Of a stretch of DNA of 64,000 bases, positions 1 through 8,593 are shown one piece after another; within the stretch, counting starts at the first letter, position 1; every line of letters starts with the position of its first letter. The stretch lies in contig NZ_BBNN01000017.1 in the NCBI RefSeq assembly GCF_000829695.1, forward strand, positions 1 through 64,000, read 5' to 3'. Under the pieces are notes generated by a model that saw only the letters and a list, made by a program, of their open reading frames with translations, searched no databases and had not been told where the DNA came from. A program made the position numbers and the translations under genes. This DNA is from Streptomyces sp. NBRC 110035. GTDB taxonomy: Bacteria > Actinomycetota > Actinomycetes > Streptomycetales > Streptomycetaceae.

Positions 1-422
1 TTCCCGCCATGGTGCTTGTGTTTTCCGGACCACCGGAGGTCTGCGCCGTTGGGGCCCGGGGCGGCGGCGCGGTCCGTGCGGATGACCGTACCGTCGAGGT
101 TCAGATGCGTCAGCCCGGCTGCCTTCGCACGCTCCAGCGCGGTGGACAGGTCCGGTGCGCCGGCGGCCAGGACGGCCAGTCCTTCGTGGAGGTAGCGGTA
201 GGAGGTGGAGACCGACAGGCCGTTGTCGCGGGCGAGTTGGGCCAGTCGGGTGCCGTCGAGGAACCAGCACAGCACGAGCACGGCCTGCTTGAAGCAGCCC
301 AGCGCGCGTCGCCCCTTGCGGGTCCTGGCCACGATTCGGTGGTCGCGCAGGAGACCGGCCGGGTGCTCGGCGGTGGACCGCCTCACATCGAGCACGGCGG
401 TGCATGTGACACTGGTCGGCAC
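1..422 (-). CDS. Transposase, IS5-like/HTH plus DDE type, 5' part only
   Basis: The reading frame from GTG at 420-422 runs off the left edge, giving about 140 residues. It begins VPTSVTCTAVLDVRRSTAEH. A predicted helix-turn-helix follows (GCFKQAVLVLCWFLDG, then LARDNGLSVSTSYRYLHEGL). A segment HLNLDGTVIRTD follows, which looks like the first Asp of a DDE catalytic core. This layout matches the HTH-plus-DDE transposases common in Streptomyces insertion sequences. The remaining catalytic residues lie outside the window, so activity cannot be judged. No Shine-Dalgarno is obvious, and the start was chosen because the homology-like sequence begins there. Confidence 0.7.
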   Translation of the reverse strand, partial: MPTSVTCTAVLDVRRSTAEHPAGLLRDHRIVARTRKGRRALGCFKQAVLVLCWFLDGTRLAQLARDNGLSVSTSYRYLHEGLAVLAAGAPDLSTALERAKAAGLTHLNLDGTVIRTDRAAAPGPNGADLRWSGKHKHHGG

Positions 423-479
423 GTGAGGCCCCTCGGTCGGATCTTTCTGTCGCAAGATCGTTCCTACCAGGGGCCTTAC
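1..479 (-). mobile_element. Insertion sequence, one end only (rest lies off the window)
   Basis: The block holds the N-terminal half of a transposase read leftwards and the outer end of the element. The presumed terminal sequence, read on the minus strand, begins GTAAGGCCCCTGGTAGGAAC near 479. Inside it sit two nested inverted repeats: AGGCCCCT (426-433) with AGGGGCCT (469-476), and GATCTT (440-445) with AAGATC (454-459). These could fold in the transcript upstream of the transposase start. The exact boundary and target duplication cannot be fixed because the other end is missing. Confidence 0.6.
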
Positions 480-900
480 GCCTGCCCGGACTTGGGGGAT
501 ACCGCGGACCGCGCGACGCGCCTCCCGCTCACGGACGGTGGCCGACGGTTACTGGGAACAGCTCAGTGTGCGCCGATCAAAAGCCGGTTCGCGAGCAACA
601 CGACCTACGAGCTCGCCACTCGCTCTTTTCGAAGCGCTCCGGCGCGCCCCGGTACGTGCCTGCGCGGACCTCCGGAGCCGGCAGCCGCCTGCCAGGGACG
701 GTGGCCGGGGCACGTACGTGTGGTGCGGCCCCGCGGCGGTGCGACGGGAACGCGGGGGTGCGGAGGCGGGCTTCTGCGGGGTCGGTGCGAGTCCATAGGA
801 TCTCTGTAGGCTCAGTACGTCCTTCCGTCCGTACCTGATCTCGTCTCACTCCACGCCGTCACCTCGACTCCTCCCCCACCACACGACCGGGACACCCGCC
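480..900. other. Intergenic stretch between the IS end and the LysM/BTAD gene
   Basis: No convincing gene is seen. GC is relatively low at about 540-640. A 9-base inverted repeat, GTACGTGCC (652-660) and GGCACGTAC (709-717), could form a loose hairpin. The promoter and leader of the gene at 901 must lie here, but the bases just before 901 carry no clear ribosome binding site. The IS may have inserted into the upstream part of the pilus-like locus. Confidence 0.4.
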
Positions 901-3897
901 ATGCCACGACGCCGTAGTCCAAGCTCGTCCAGCGCGACGGGAGACCGCAGCGGAGGCTCCGCCGCTCCGCGGAACCGGACGCCTCAGCCCGTGCGGATAC
1001 GGCGGCGGACCGTCGGGGACCTCGTCAAGGCGTTCTTCGCCTTCGTGGCGTTGCTCGTGCTGGTGGTGGGGGTGCCGGCCGCGCTCGCCGTGGTCGCGGG
1101 CCGGCCGTTGCCGAGCACGTTCGAGCCCATGGAGTGGCTGAGGACGGAGGTCTCCGTCGAGACCTTCCAGAACATCCTGGTCTTCTTCGTCTGGCTCGCC
1201 TGGGCCCAGTTCACCGCCTGCGTGCTCGTCGAGATGAAGGCCGCGCTCTCCGGTGTCGGGGTGCCGGGGCGGGTGCCCGGGGCCGGGCCCAGTCAGCTGC
1301 TCGCGCGTCAACTCGTCGCCGCACTGATGCTCGTCGGCGCCGCCGCGGCCAGTTTCACGCCGGGGCTCTCGCAACTGGGACAGGGAGTCGAAGGGAACCA
1401 GCAGGCCACGGCCGCCACCGCCCAGCAGACGCCGGGGCTCTTCGCCCAACAGCAGGAGCAGGCCGCCGGGGCCGCCGCCGCTCTCGCCGAGCAGGCCTCC
1501 GACGCCGCCGCCCGCGCCGACGCCGGGGGCAGCACCGCCCAGCGGGACGACACGAAGTTCTACCGGATCCAGCCACCCGAGGGGCGTCACCACGACTCCC
1601 TCTGGGAGATAGCCGAGCGGCACCTCGGGGACGGACGCCGGTACAAGGAGATCTTCGCGCTCAACAAGGACCGGGCCCAGCCCGACGGTTCCAAGCTCTC
1701 CGAGGCCAGTCTCATCCGGCCCGGCTGGATCATGGAGATGCCCGGCGACGCGCGCGGCGGCGACCTCGTCGAGATGCCGGACGAGACGCCCGAGGTCTCG
1801 CCGGACGTGCAGCGGCAGATCCACGACTACGCCAGGACCGGGGACCACGCCCGGGGCAGCGGCGGAGGCGCCGCCCACGTCTCCGTGCCCGAACAGCGGC
1901 CCGCCCCCGAGCGCCGGCCCGCGCCCGCCGCCGACCACGCCGGTCACCAGCGGCCCGCCCCCGCCCCGCAGCACGCCGACCCCGCCCGGGACACCTCCTC
2001 CTTCGGCCTGCCCGAAGCCCTCCTCACCGCCCCCCTCCTCGCCGCCGGCCTCCTCGGCGCCCTCGGGCACCGGCGTCGGCAGGCGCTGTGGCAGTCGGCG
2101 TTCGGGGGGATCGGCGGGCGGCGCGGGATGGAGCCGCCCACGCCGGAAGGCGACGCCCAGGACGTCCAGGACGCGCTGCTCGTCGGCGCCGACCCCGAGG
2201 GCGTACGGCTGCTCGACCGGTCCCTGCGCGGGCTCGCCGCCTCCCTCGCCGCCGAGTCGCGCGCCCTGCCGACCGTCTACGCCGCCTGGCTCAGCGACGG
2301 CGACCTGCACCTCCAGCTCGCCCAGCCGGCCGGCAAGCCCCCGGCGCCGTGGCGGCCGGGGCAGGACCAGACGTTCTGGACGCTGGCCAAGGACGACGCC
2401 GGCCAGTACGAGGACGTCGACACCGCCGCCCCGTACCCCGGTCTGGTCAGCCTCGGCACCCTGGACGACTCGCGGCTGCTGCTCAACCTGGAGTCCGTCC
2501 CCGGCATCGTCTCGCTGAGCGGCAGCGAGGCAGACCGGGCCGCCGTGTTCGCCTCCGTCGCCGCCGAGCTGGCGACCAACGGATGGTCGGACCGGATGAC
2601 CGTCACTCTCGTCGGGTTCGGTGAGGACCTGACGCTGCTCGCCCCCAACCGGCTCCGCCACCTCGACGGCATCGAGGCGCTCATCGAGACCATGGAGGCG
2701 GAGACCCGGCAGCGGCGCGGCGCGCTGGGCGCCGCCGGGCACGACTCCGTCCTCACCGGACGCACCGGCCCGGCCCGGCACACCCGTTGGGCCCCGCAGC
2801 TCGTCCTGCTCGCCGCCGAGCCGTCCGCCGAGGACGCCGTCCGGCTCGCCGAACTCGCCGCCGACGCGAGCCGCCTCGGCATCGGCTACCTTGTCGGCAC
2901 CGGGAGCGGCGATCTGCCGGGCGCCGCCTGGGAGATGGAGATCACCGGCGAGGGCAAGCTGCTCGCGCCCCTGCTGGGCCTCGAACTCGACGCCCAGCTC
3001 CTGCCCGCCGCCCAACAGCGCGCGGTCGTCGAACTGTTCGTGGAGGCCGACCCGGACCGCGGTCCCGACGGACCGGTCAGCACCCCTCCGTTCCTCGTCG
3101 ACATCAGCGAACAGGGCCGGCCGGCCGTGTACGCGCGTCTCGTCGGGCCGTACGAGATCATCGGGCTCGACACCCCGGACGGCGAGCGCAGCGTCCTGCT
3201 CCACGAGGCGCTCGCCCTGCTGCTCCTGCACCGCGAGGGCGTGCACCCGCGTGTGCTGTCCTCCGTGCTGTGGCCGCGCGGTGTCACCGACGACGTGCGC
3301 GAGGCGCTCCTCGACCGGCTGCGCGCCTGGCTCGGCACCGACGCCGACGGCACACCGCGCCTCGGCACCGACCGCACCGGGCGGCTCACCCTCGCGCAGT
3401 CCGTCGTCTCCGACCTGGACGTGCTGCGGTCGCTGTACCACGAGGCGACCCAGGGCAAGGGCGTCGACAGCCGCGTCGTCCGCGGGCGGCTGCTCACCGA
3501 CGCGCTGGTGCTGGTGCGCGGCCCGCTGCTCGCCGACCGGCCCGAGGGCCGCTACCGCTGGCTCACCCACGAGATCGTCGACGCCCAGCTTCCGCTGCTC
3601 GTCGCCGACACCGGACTCGCCCTCTCCGAGTTCCACATGGAGAAGGGCCGTGCCCAGAAGGCCATCGAGGCACTCGACGCGGCCCTGCGCACCGCCCCGG
3701 CCGACGAGCGGCTGTGGAACGAACTGCTGCGCGCCACCCACGCCCTCGACGACCCCTCCCGGCTCACCGCTCTCGCCACCGACCTCGTCGGCCGCAGCGG
3801 CGCCCGCGGGCTGCCGCCGCGCACCGAGGCGCTGCTCGACGAACTGCTGCCGGCCTGGCGCGACACGGTCGCGGCAGCGACAGCGGCGGCGGGGTGA
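901..3897 (+). CDS. Large membrane protein with LysM domain and C-terminal BTAD-like domain
   Basis: A 998-residue protein. Hydrophobic segments lie at about 41-65, 90-112, 133-153 and 373-395. A LysM-type peptidoglycan-binding module lies at about 220-280 (HDSLWEIAERHLGDGRRYKEI, then PGWIMEMP). Low-complexity Ala/Gln/Pro linkers separate the parts. The last 200 residues look like a winged-helix plus tetratricopeptide-like BTAD region (SVLWPRGVTDDVREALLDRL, later KAIEALDAALRTAPADERLW), as in SARP-type regulators. This suggests a protein anchored in membrane and wall with a cytoplasmic regulatory or scaffold domain. The prepilin peptidase gene starts 7 bases after the stop, so a link to Tad-type pilus assembly is a reasonable inference. 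No function is proven. Confidence 0.75.
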   Translation: MPRRRSPSSSSATGDRSGGSAAPRNRTPQPVRIRRRTVGDLVKAFFAFVALLVLVVGVPAALAVVAGRPLPSTFEPMEWLRTEVSVETFQNILVFFVWLAWAQFTACVLVEMKAALSGVGVPGRVPGAGPSQLLARQLVAALMLVGAAAASFTPGLSQLGQGVEGNQQATAATAQQTPGLFAQQQEQAAGAAAALAEQASDAAARADAGGSTAQRDDTKFYRIQPPEGRHHDSLWEIAERHLGDGRRYKEIFALNKDRAQPDGSKLSEASLIRPGWIMEMPGDARGGDLVEMPDETPEVSPDVQRQIHDYARTGDHARGSGGGAAHVSVPEQRPAPERRPAPAADHAGHQRPAPAPQHADPARDTSSFGLPEALLTAPLLAAGLLGALGHRRRQALWQSAFGGIGGRRGMEPPTPEGDAQDVQDALLVGADPEGVRLLDRSLRGLAASLAAESRALPTVYAAWLSDGDLHLQLAQPAGKPPAPWRPGQDQTFWTLAKDDAGQYEDVDTAAPYPGLVSLGTLDDSRLLLNLESVPGIVSLSGSEADRAAVFASVAAELATNGWSDRMTVTLVGFGEDLTLLAPNRLRHLDGIEALIETMEAETRQRRGALGAAGHDSVLTGRTGPARHTRWAPQLVLLAAEPSAEDAVRLAELAADASRLGIGYLVGTGSGDLPGAAWEMEITGEGKLLAPLLGLELDAQLLPAAQQRAVVELFVEADPDRGPDGPVSTPPFLVDISEQGRPAVYARLVGPYEIIGLDTPDGERSVLLHEALALLLLHREGVHPRVLSSVLWPRGVTDDVREALLDRLRAWLGTDADGTPRLGTDRTGRLTLAQSVVSDLDVLRSLYHEATQGKGVDSRVVRGRLLTDALVLVRGPLLADRPEGRYRWLTHEIVDAQLPLLVADTGLALSEFHMEKGRAQKAIEALDAALRTAPADERLWNELLRATHALDDPSRLTALATDLVGRSGARGLPPRTEALLDELLPAWRDTVAAATAAAG

Positions 3898-3904
3898 GCG
3901 GGGC

Positions 3905-4684
3905 ATGAGCGACCTGCCGGTGCCGCCGGTCGCGGCCGTCGTCCTGGTCGCCGCGCTGTGGGGCGCGGCGGCGGGCGCGCTGCTGCCCCGCGCGGTGCAC
4001 CGGTTCGCCGTCCCGGCGGGGGAGGAGTGGCGCGCCCGGTGCCCCGAGGGGCATCCGCTGCGCGGGTGGCTCGGCCGGGCGCGGTGCGGACCGTGCGCCT
4101 CGCGCGCAGGCGGGGAGGGAGAAGGGGCCGCCGGGGCGCCGTACGGTCCCGGACCCGCCGCCCCCGCGGCCGCCGCCGCGCTCGTGTGCGCCGCCCTCGC
4201 CGCCGCCACCGGGACGCGGCCCGAGCTGGCCGTCTGGCTGCTGCTCGCGCCCGTCGGCGTGCTGCTGGCGGTCGTCGACTTCCGGGTGCAGCGGCTGCCC
4301 GACCCGCTCACCCTCCCGTTCGCCGCGGCCGCCCTCGCCCTGCTCGGCGTCGTCGCCCTGCTCCCCGAGCACGCGGGCACCTGGACGACCGCCCTGCTGG
4401 GCGCCCTCGTCCTCGGCGCCGGCTACTTCGTCCTGTTCCTGATCAACCCGGCCGGCATGGGCTTCGGCGACGTGAAACTCGCCCTCGGCGCGGGGGCCGT
4501 CCTCGGCTGGTACGGCTGGCCCACCGTGATGCTCGGCACCTTCGCCGGGTTCCTGTTCGGGGCGCTGTACGGCGGTGCCCTCGTCGTCGCGCGGCGGGCG
4601 GGCCGCAGGACGGCGATCCCCTTCGGGCCGTTCCTGATCGCCGGCGCGTTCGTCGGGCTGCTGATCGGGGCGTACACGGCGTGA
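3905..4684 (+). CDS. Prepilin peptidase, A24 family
   Basis: A 259-residue polytopic membrane aspartic protease that processes type IV-like or Tad prepilins. The first catalytic Asp lies in VVDFRVQRLPD, about residue 122, and the second in the GxGD motif of MGFGDVKLALGAG. Six or more hydrophobic segments are visible. The N-terminal methylation domain of PilD is absent except for a short insert with cysteines (RARCPEGHPLRG, ARCGPCASR). Those cysteines may be a remnant of a zinc motif, and the size fits the short TadV/CpaA-like class. ATG at 3905 follows the upstream stop by 7 bases, so the genes are probably coupled. Pilin genes are not in the window. Confidence 0.85.
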   Translation: MSDLPVPPVAAVVLVAALWGAAAGALLPRAVHRFAVPAGEEWRARCPEGHPLRGWLGRARCGPCASRAGGEGEGAAGAPYGPGPAAPAAAAALVCAALAAATGTRPELAVWLLLAPVGVLLAVVDFRVQRLPDPLTLPFAAAALALLGVVALLPEHAGTWTTALLGALVLGAGYFVLFLINPAGMGFGDVKLALGAGAVLGWYGWPTVMLGTFAGFLFGALYGGALVVARRAGRRTAIPFGPFLIAGAFVGLLIGAYTA

Positions 4685-4870
4685 CGCCCGGGCAGGTGCG
4701 GGGAGGCCGGTGCGGTTGACGCAGCCGATGTGACGGATGCGACCGACGACCGACGGGCCGTGCGGGGCCGACGGGTGCCGATGCGGCCTGACGTCGGGCG
4801 CCCCGGGCCGCTGGCGTAGGCTGGCTCAGCCCGTCCACAACCCTTACGAACCTTACGAAAGGGACGCCCG

Positions 4871-6070
4871 GTGACCGAGAAGGCCGACCTTCAGCCCATC
4901 CTCGACCGTGCTGCCGCCGGTGGGCGGATCACCCCCGAAGAGGCGCTCGACCTCTACCGCGACGCCCCGCTGCACGCGCTGGGCGCCGCCGCCGACACTG
5001 TACGCCGCCGCCGGTACGCGGGGACCGAGCACATCGCGACGTACATCATCGAGCGCAACATCAACTACACGAACGTCTGCGTCACCGCGTGCCGCTTCTG
5101 CGCCTTCTACGCCGCGCCGAAGGACACCGCCAAGGGCTGGACCCGCGACCTCGACGACATCCTGCGGCGCTGCGCCGAGACCGTCGAACTCGGCGGCACG
5201 CAGATCATGTTCCAGGGCGGCCATCACCCGGACTACGGCGTCGAGTACTACGAGAAGCACTTCGCCGCCATCAAGAAGGAGTTCCCGCAGCTCGTCATCC
5301 ACAGTCTGGGGGCGAGCGAGGTCGAGCACATGGCCCGGATCTCGAAGGTGCCGGTCGAGGAGGCCGTCACCCGGATCCACGCGGCCGGGCTCGACTCCTT
5401 CGCCGGGGCCGGTGCCGAGCTGTTGCCCGAGCGGCCGCGCAAGGCCATCGCGCCGCTGAAGGAGTCCGGCGAGCGCTGGCTGGAGATCATGGAGATCGCG
5501 CACGGGCTGGGCGTCGAGTCGACGTCCACCATGCTGATGGGCACCGGCGAGACCAACGCCGAGCGCATCGAGCACCTGCGCATGATCCGGGACGTACAGG
5601 ACCGCACGGGCGGCTTCCGCGCCTTCATCCCGTACACCTACCAGCCCGAGAACAACCATCTGAAGGGCCGCACCCAGGCCACGATCTTCGAGTACCTGCG
5701 GATGATCGCCATCGCCCGGCTGTTCTTCGACAACGTCGCCCACATCCAGGGCTCCTGGCTGACCACCGGCAAGGAGATCGGCCAGCTCTCCATGCACTAC
5801 GGCGCGGACGACCTCGGCTCGATCATGCTCGAGGAGAACGTCGTCTCCTCCGCCGGCGCCAGGCACCGCTCCAACCGCATGGAGATCATCGACCTCATCC
5901 GCCGGGCCGGACGGGTGCCCGCCCAGCGGTCGACCACGTACGAACACCTCGTCGTGCACGACGACCCGGCGAACGACCCCGTCGACGACCGGGTGGCCTC
6001 CCACATCTCCTCCACGGCGATCGAGGGCGGCACGGCCCACCCGGAGCTGAAGCTCCTCGCCTCCAACTGA
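4871..6070 (+). CDS. mqnC: Cyclic dehypoxanthinyl futalosine synthase (radical SAM), menaquinone pathway
   Basis: A 399-residue radical SAM enzyme of the futalosine route. It cyclises dehypoxanthine futalosine to the spiro product that MqnD then cleaves on the way to menaquinone. The 4Fe-4S motif CxxxCxxC is at Cys70, Cys74 and Cys77 (NVCVTACRFCAFY). Further family-like stretches are MFQGGHHPDYGVEYYE and STSTMLMGTGETNAERIEHL. Length and ends match MqnC, and the GTG start at 4871 lies shortly after AT-richer leader sequence. MqnE is the nearest relative, but the NVC(V/L)TACRFC form and the FIPYTYQPENN segment favour MqnC. Other menaquinone genes in the window (menG at 7371, the polyprenyl synthase at 47781) support the role. 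Confidence 0.95.
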   Translation: MTEKADLQPILDRAAAGGRITPEEALDLYRDAPLHALGAAADTVRRRRYAGTEHIATYIIERNINYTNVCVTACRFCAFYAAPKDTAKGWTRDLDDILRRCAETVELGGTQIMFQGGHHPDYGVEYYEKHFAAIKKEFPQLVIHSLGASEVEHMARISKVPVEEAVTRIHAAGLDSFAGAGAELLPERPRKAIAPLKESGERWLEIMEIAHGLGVESTSTMLMGTGETNAERIEHLRMIRDVQDRTGGFRAFIPYTYQPENNHLKGRTQATIFEYLRMIAIARLFFDNVAHIQGSWLTTGKEIGQLSMHYGADDLGSIMLEENVVSSAGARHRSNRMEIIDLIRRAGRVPAQRSTTYEHLVVHDDPANDPVDDRVASHISSTAIEGGTAHPELKLLASN

Positions 6071-6077
6071 CCCGCCC

Positions 6078-6539
6078 GTGCTGACGATTCACACGGCGGA
6101 GGCGGTGCGCCTCACCTGGGACACCCCGGCGGACGCCGCCGAGCCGCTGACGGGCGGGGCCGTCGCCGTCGACGGCGGCCGGATCGTCGCCGTCGGGCCG
6201 CCGTCGGAGGTGGAGGGCCGGTTCCCGGGCGCCCGGGTCCGGCGCTGGCCGGGGACGCTGGGGCCCGGGCGGATCCACCGGGGGCCGCTCCCGGAGGCGC
6301 CGAGCCCGCGTGAACGCGTCCACGAGGTGCTCAAGCGCGGCGCGGTGGCGGTCCTGGCGGAGCACGCCGCCGCACCCGGACTGCGCGCCGCGGCCGGACG
6401 CAACGACGTCGTCGTCCTGACGTCCTTGTGCCCCGAGACGCTCGTCGTCGGCGGCCGCGCGGACCTGGCGGTCTTCGACGGCACCGGTGCCTGCGTCGCG
6501 ACCGTGTGCGCGGGACGCCTGGTGCACCGCCGACGCTGA
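6078..6539 (+). CDS. Short amidohydrolase-like protein lacking the catalytic barrel
   Basis: A 153-residue protein that resembles only the outer beta-sandwich of imidazolonepropionase-type amidohydrolases. The N-terminal part AVAVDGGRIVAVGPPSEV and the C-terminal part VGGRADLAVFDGTGACVATVCAGRLVHRR are the usual flanks. The metal-binding HxH region and the rest of the TIM barrel between them are missing, with only about 70 residues in place. It starts with GTG 7 bases after mqnC and is probably co-transcribed. It could be a conserved structural protein or a relic of a deleted hydrolase. I know similar short proteins are annotated in streptomycetes beside mqnC, which favours a maintained gene. 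Enzymatic activity is unlikely. Confidence 0.65.
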   Translation: MLTIHTAEAVRLTWDTPADAAEPLTGGAVAVDGGRIVAVGPPSEVEGRFPGARVRRWPGTLGPGRIHRGPLPEAPSPRERVHEVLKRGAVAVLAEHAAAPGLRAAAGRNDVVVLTSLCPETLVVGGRADLAVFDGTGACVATVCAGRLVHRRR

Positions 6540-6543
6540 CCGG

Positions 6544-6658
6544 CCTGGTGTTGTCCGGTCACGTCGATGGGTCCGGTGGTGACCGTTCGATGCGGATCGG
6601 CTTGGTGTCGACCTGCTCGGTGCGGGCAGTCCTGGTGGTGTCCGGTCACGTCGACGGG
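6544..6658. repeat. Imperfect direct repeat, period 87 bases
   Basis: CCTGGTGTTGTCCGGTCACG... at 6544 recurs almost unchanged at 6631 (CCTGGTGGTGTCCGGTCACG...), and similarity continues for about 28 bases with two or three differences. The copies lie just beyond the broken end of the chitinase relic and may mark a past rearrangement. Confidence 0.6.
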
Positions 6659-6713
6659 CCGGTGTCGGCAGGCCCGGTGCCGTCCGACCGGGCGCAGACC
6701 GACCCGGTGCCGG

Positions 6714-7240
6714 TCAGCCCGCGAAGGCCCTCCCGAAGGCACCCGCCTCCTGCTCCACCCCCGCTGCAGTCGGTCGCGGCATCCTCCGCGCCGGAGCCCT
6801 CCGCGCACGGCCGGTCCCGGAAGGACGACCACATCGACACCCGGGCGATGCCCTTCTCCTCCGCGAAGGCGTGCACCTGTGCCGCGTCCGCCAGGGTGAA
6901 CGTCTCGCCCCCGACGTCGTTGACGCCGATCATCGAGGTGAGCGCCTTGCCCCGCCAGGCAGCGCTCCCCGACAGGCCGAAGACCTCCATGAACTGGACG
7001 TTCGCGGCCTCGGCCGAGGTGACGGCGTAGTCGCCCGTGTCACCGTCGTACGACTCCCCGTAGTTCATCGTCATGAGGTTGACGGTGCGGACCCGTACGC
7101 CGTGGTGGTTGGCGGAGGCCGGCAGGTCCAGGACGTTCTCGTCGAGGCCCGAGGGCATCACCGGGACGGTGAAGGAGACGTCCAGCTCCGTACGCTCCTC
7201 CTGCAGCAGGACGGGCTGACGGGCCCCGTCGGCGGTGACG
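6714..7240 (-). pseudogene. GH18 chitinase remnant: C-terminal piece, frameshifted
   Basis: Read leftwards from about 7240, the frame gives typical family-18 chitinase sequence: LDVSFTVPVMPSGL, VNLMTMNYGESY, ALTSMIGVNDVGGETFT and ARVSMWSSFRDRPC. This is the C-terminal third of the barrel. The DxxDxDxE catalytic segment and the signal peptide are missing upstream. Near the end, after the codons for DCSG (6760-6771), a one-base shift in a run of five C (minus-strand G) at 6758-6762 is needed to reach the natural end VEQEAGAFGRAFAG with TGA at 6714-6716. Without the shift the frame reads on to 6646. The gene is therefore truncated and frameshifted. No promoter or start is evident. Confidence 0.8.
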
Positions 7241-7370
7241 CGTCGGCGGAGCTCGCCGCCGGGGACGGGTGGGCGGTGACGTGTCGGCGGGCGCACGGAG
7301 CAGGGGCGCCGCGGGACGCGGGCGGGAAGCCGGGACCCCCGCCCCGGGAGCGGGCTGCAAGAATGGGGCC

Positions 7371-8066
7371 GTGACCCGCGCATCCCTGGACAAGCAGCCG
7401 CACGAAGTCGCCTCGATGTTCGACAACGTGGCGGCACGGTACGACCTGACCAACGACGTGCTGTCGCTCGGCCAGGACCGGATCTGGCGCAGGGAGGTGG
7501 CCAAGGCGGTCGGCGCGCGCCCCGCCGAGAAGGTCCTGGACCTGGCGGCCGGTACGGCGACGTCCTCGCTGCCCTTCGCGCAGGCCGGCGCCTACGTCGT
7601 CCCCTGCGACTTCTCCCTCGGCATGCTCCAGGTCGGCAAGCAGCGCCGGAGCTGGCTGCCCTGCACCGCCGGCGACGCGACCCGGCTGCCTTTCAAGGAC
7701 GACGCCTTCGACGCCGTCACCATTTCCTTCGGACTGCGCAACGTCCAGGACACGGACGCCGCGCTGCGTGAGATGCACCGGGTGACCCGGCCCGGCGGCC
7801 GCCTCGTCATCTGCGAGTTCTCGCAGCCCACCTGGGCGCCGTTCCGCACCGTGTACACCGAGTACCTGATGCGGGCGCTGCCGCCGGTCGCCCGGTCGGT
7901 GTCGTCGAACCCCGACGCGTACGTCTACCTCGCCGAGTCCATCCGGGAGTGGCCCGACCAGCCCGCCCTGGCCGAGCGGCTCCAGGGGGCCGGCTGGACG
8001 AGGGTGGCCTGGCGCAACCTCACGGGCGGTGTGGTCGCACTGCACCGGGGCCGCAAGGCGGGCTGA
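7371..8066 (+). CDS. menG: Demethylmenaquinone methyltransferase
   Basis: A 231-residue class I SAM methyltransferase of the UbiE/MenG family, which adds the final methyl group to demethylmenaquinone. The start GTG at 7371 gives the typical N-terminus [21 protein letters not shown]. Motif I is [16 protein letters not shown], followed by [24 protein letters not shown] and the C-terminal [12 protein letters not shown]. The open frame extends upstream to 7269, but that part is GC-rich non-family sequence. It lies 1.3 kb after mqnC, separated by the decayed chitinase. It should work on the product of prenyl transfer, using the side chain made by the polyprenyl synthase at 47781. Confidence 0.95.
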   Translation: MTRASLDKQPHEVASMFDNVAARYDLTNDVLSLGQDRIWRREVAKAVGARPAEKVLDLAAGTATSSLPFAQAGAYVVPCDFSLGMLQVGKQRRSWLPCTAGDATRLPFKDDAFDAVTISFGLRNVQDTDAALREMHRVTRPGGRLVICEFSQPTWAPFRTVYTEYLMRALPPVARSVSSNPDAYVYLAESIREWPDQPALAERLQGAGWTRVAWRNLTGGVVALHRGRKAG

Positions 8067-8106
8067 GGCGAGCCACGGAGGTCGCGCACAGGGCGCGCGG
8101 GCGGAG

Positions 8107-8478
8107 TCAGGGCGGGCCGAGGAGCGCCGTCGCCGTGCGGGGCGCGGCCGTGTACGGGGCTCCGGGTTCGTCCAGTTCCCGCCGGAGGCCGCCGCGGGGA
8201 GGCACCGGCCCGCGCGGTTCACGCACCCCTCCTCCGCCGTCCCCCTCCCCGAAGTCGAACCACACGTGCACCGCGGAGTCCCGCGGCACCTCGGTGCCGG
8301 GCTGCGGATACTGGCGCACGACGTACTCGACGACGGTCAGGTGGAAGTCCGGCCGGTCCGGCGCCTCGAGGGACAGGCCACGCGCACGAGCCGACTCGCG
8401 CGCGTCCACGGCCATCAGGCCGACCAGGCGAGGAACGCGCACCTCGGGTGTTCTGGGTCGCACCGGCACGGATGTCAC
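8107..8478 (-). CDS. Small PASTA-domain protein
   Basis: Reading from GTG at 8478, a 123-residue protein starts VTSVPVRPRTPEVRVPRLVG. One PASTA-like repeat is visible: VPRLVGLMAVDARESARARGLSLE, then VVEYVVRQYPQPGTEVPRDSAVHVWF. The tail is Gly/Pro/Arg-rich (GEGDGGGGVREPRG). PASTA modules usually bind cell-wall muropeptides or beta-lactams as extracellular repeats of Ser/Thr kinases or PBPs. Here there is no transmembrane segment or signal peptide, so a cytosolic or non-classical role is likely. An upstream ATG at 8529 would add 17 residues of poor quality. Overlap with menG is avoided by about 40 bases, and the two genes converge. Confidence 0.6.
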   Translation of the reverse strand: MTSVPVRPRTPEVRVPRLVGLMAVDARESARARGLSLEAPDRPDFHLTVVEYVVRQYPQPGTEVPRDSAVHVWFDFGEGDGGGGVREPRGPVPPRGGLRRELDEPGAPYTAAPRTATALLGPP

Positions 8479-8542
8479 CCCCCAGCGGTACCGGCAGCGT
8501 AGGCACGGCCACGGGCCGGAAGGAAGCATTCTGTGGCTATCC

Positions 8543-8588
8543 GTGACAATCGGTCACAACAGGTGACTGAAGTGGGAGTTGTCACTTC
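8543..8588. promoter_or_regulatory. Two inverted repeats upstream of the PASTA gene
   Basis: GTGAC-5-GTCAC (8543-8557) and GAAGTG-8-CACTTC (8569-8588) lie back to back in the only AT-richer part of this intergenic stretch, upstream of the minus-strand gene ending at 8107. They look like operator half-sites, and no specific regulator is recognised. Confidence 0.35.
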
Positions 8589-8593
8589 CACTG

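Noticed and set aside
859..4380. Minus-strand open frame of 1173 codons opposite the LysM/BTAD gene
   Set aside because: It is a GC-bias shadow. The sequence is a low-complexity mix of Gly, Arg and Ala with no domain, while the plus strand has clear domains and normal codon use.
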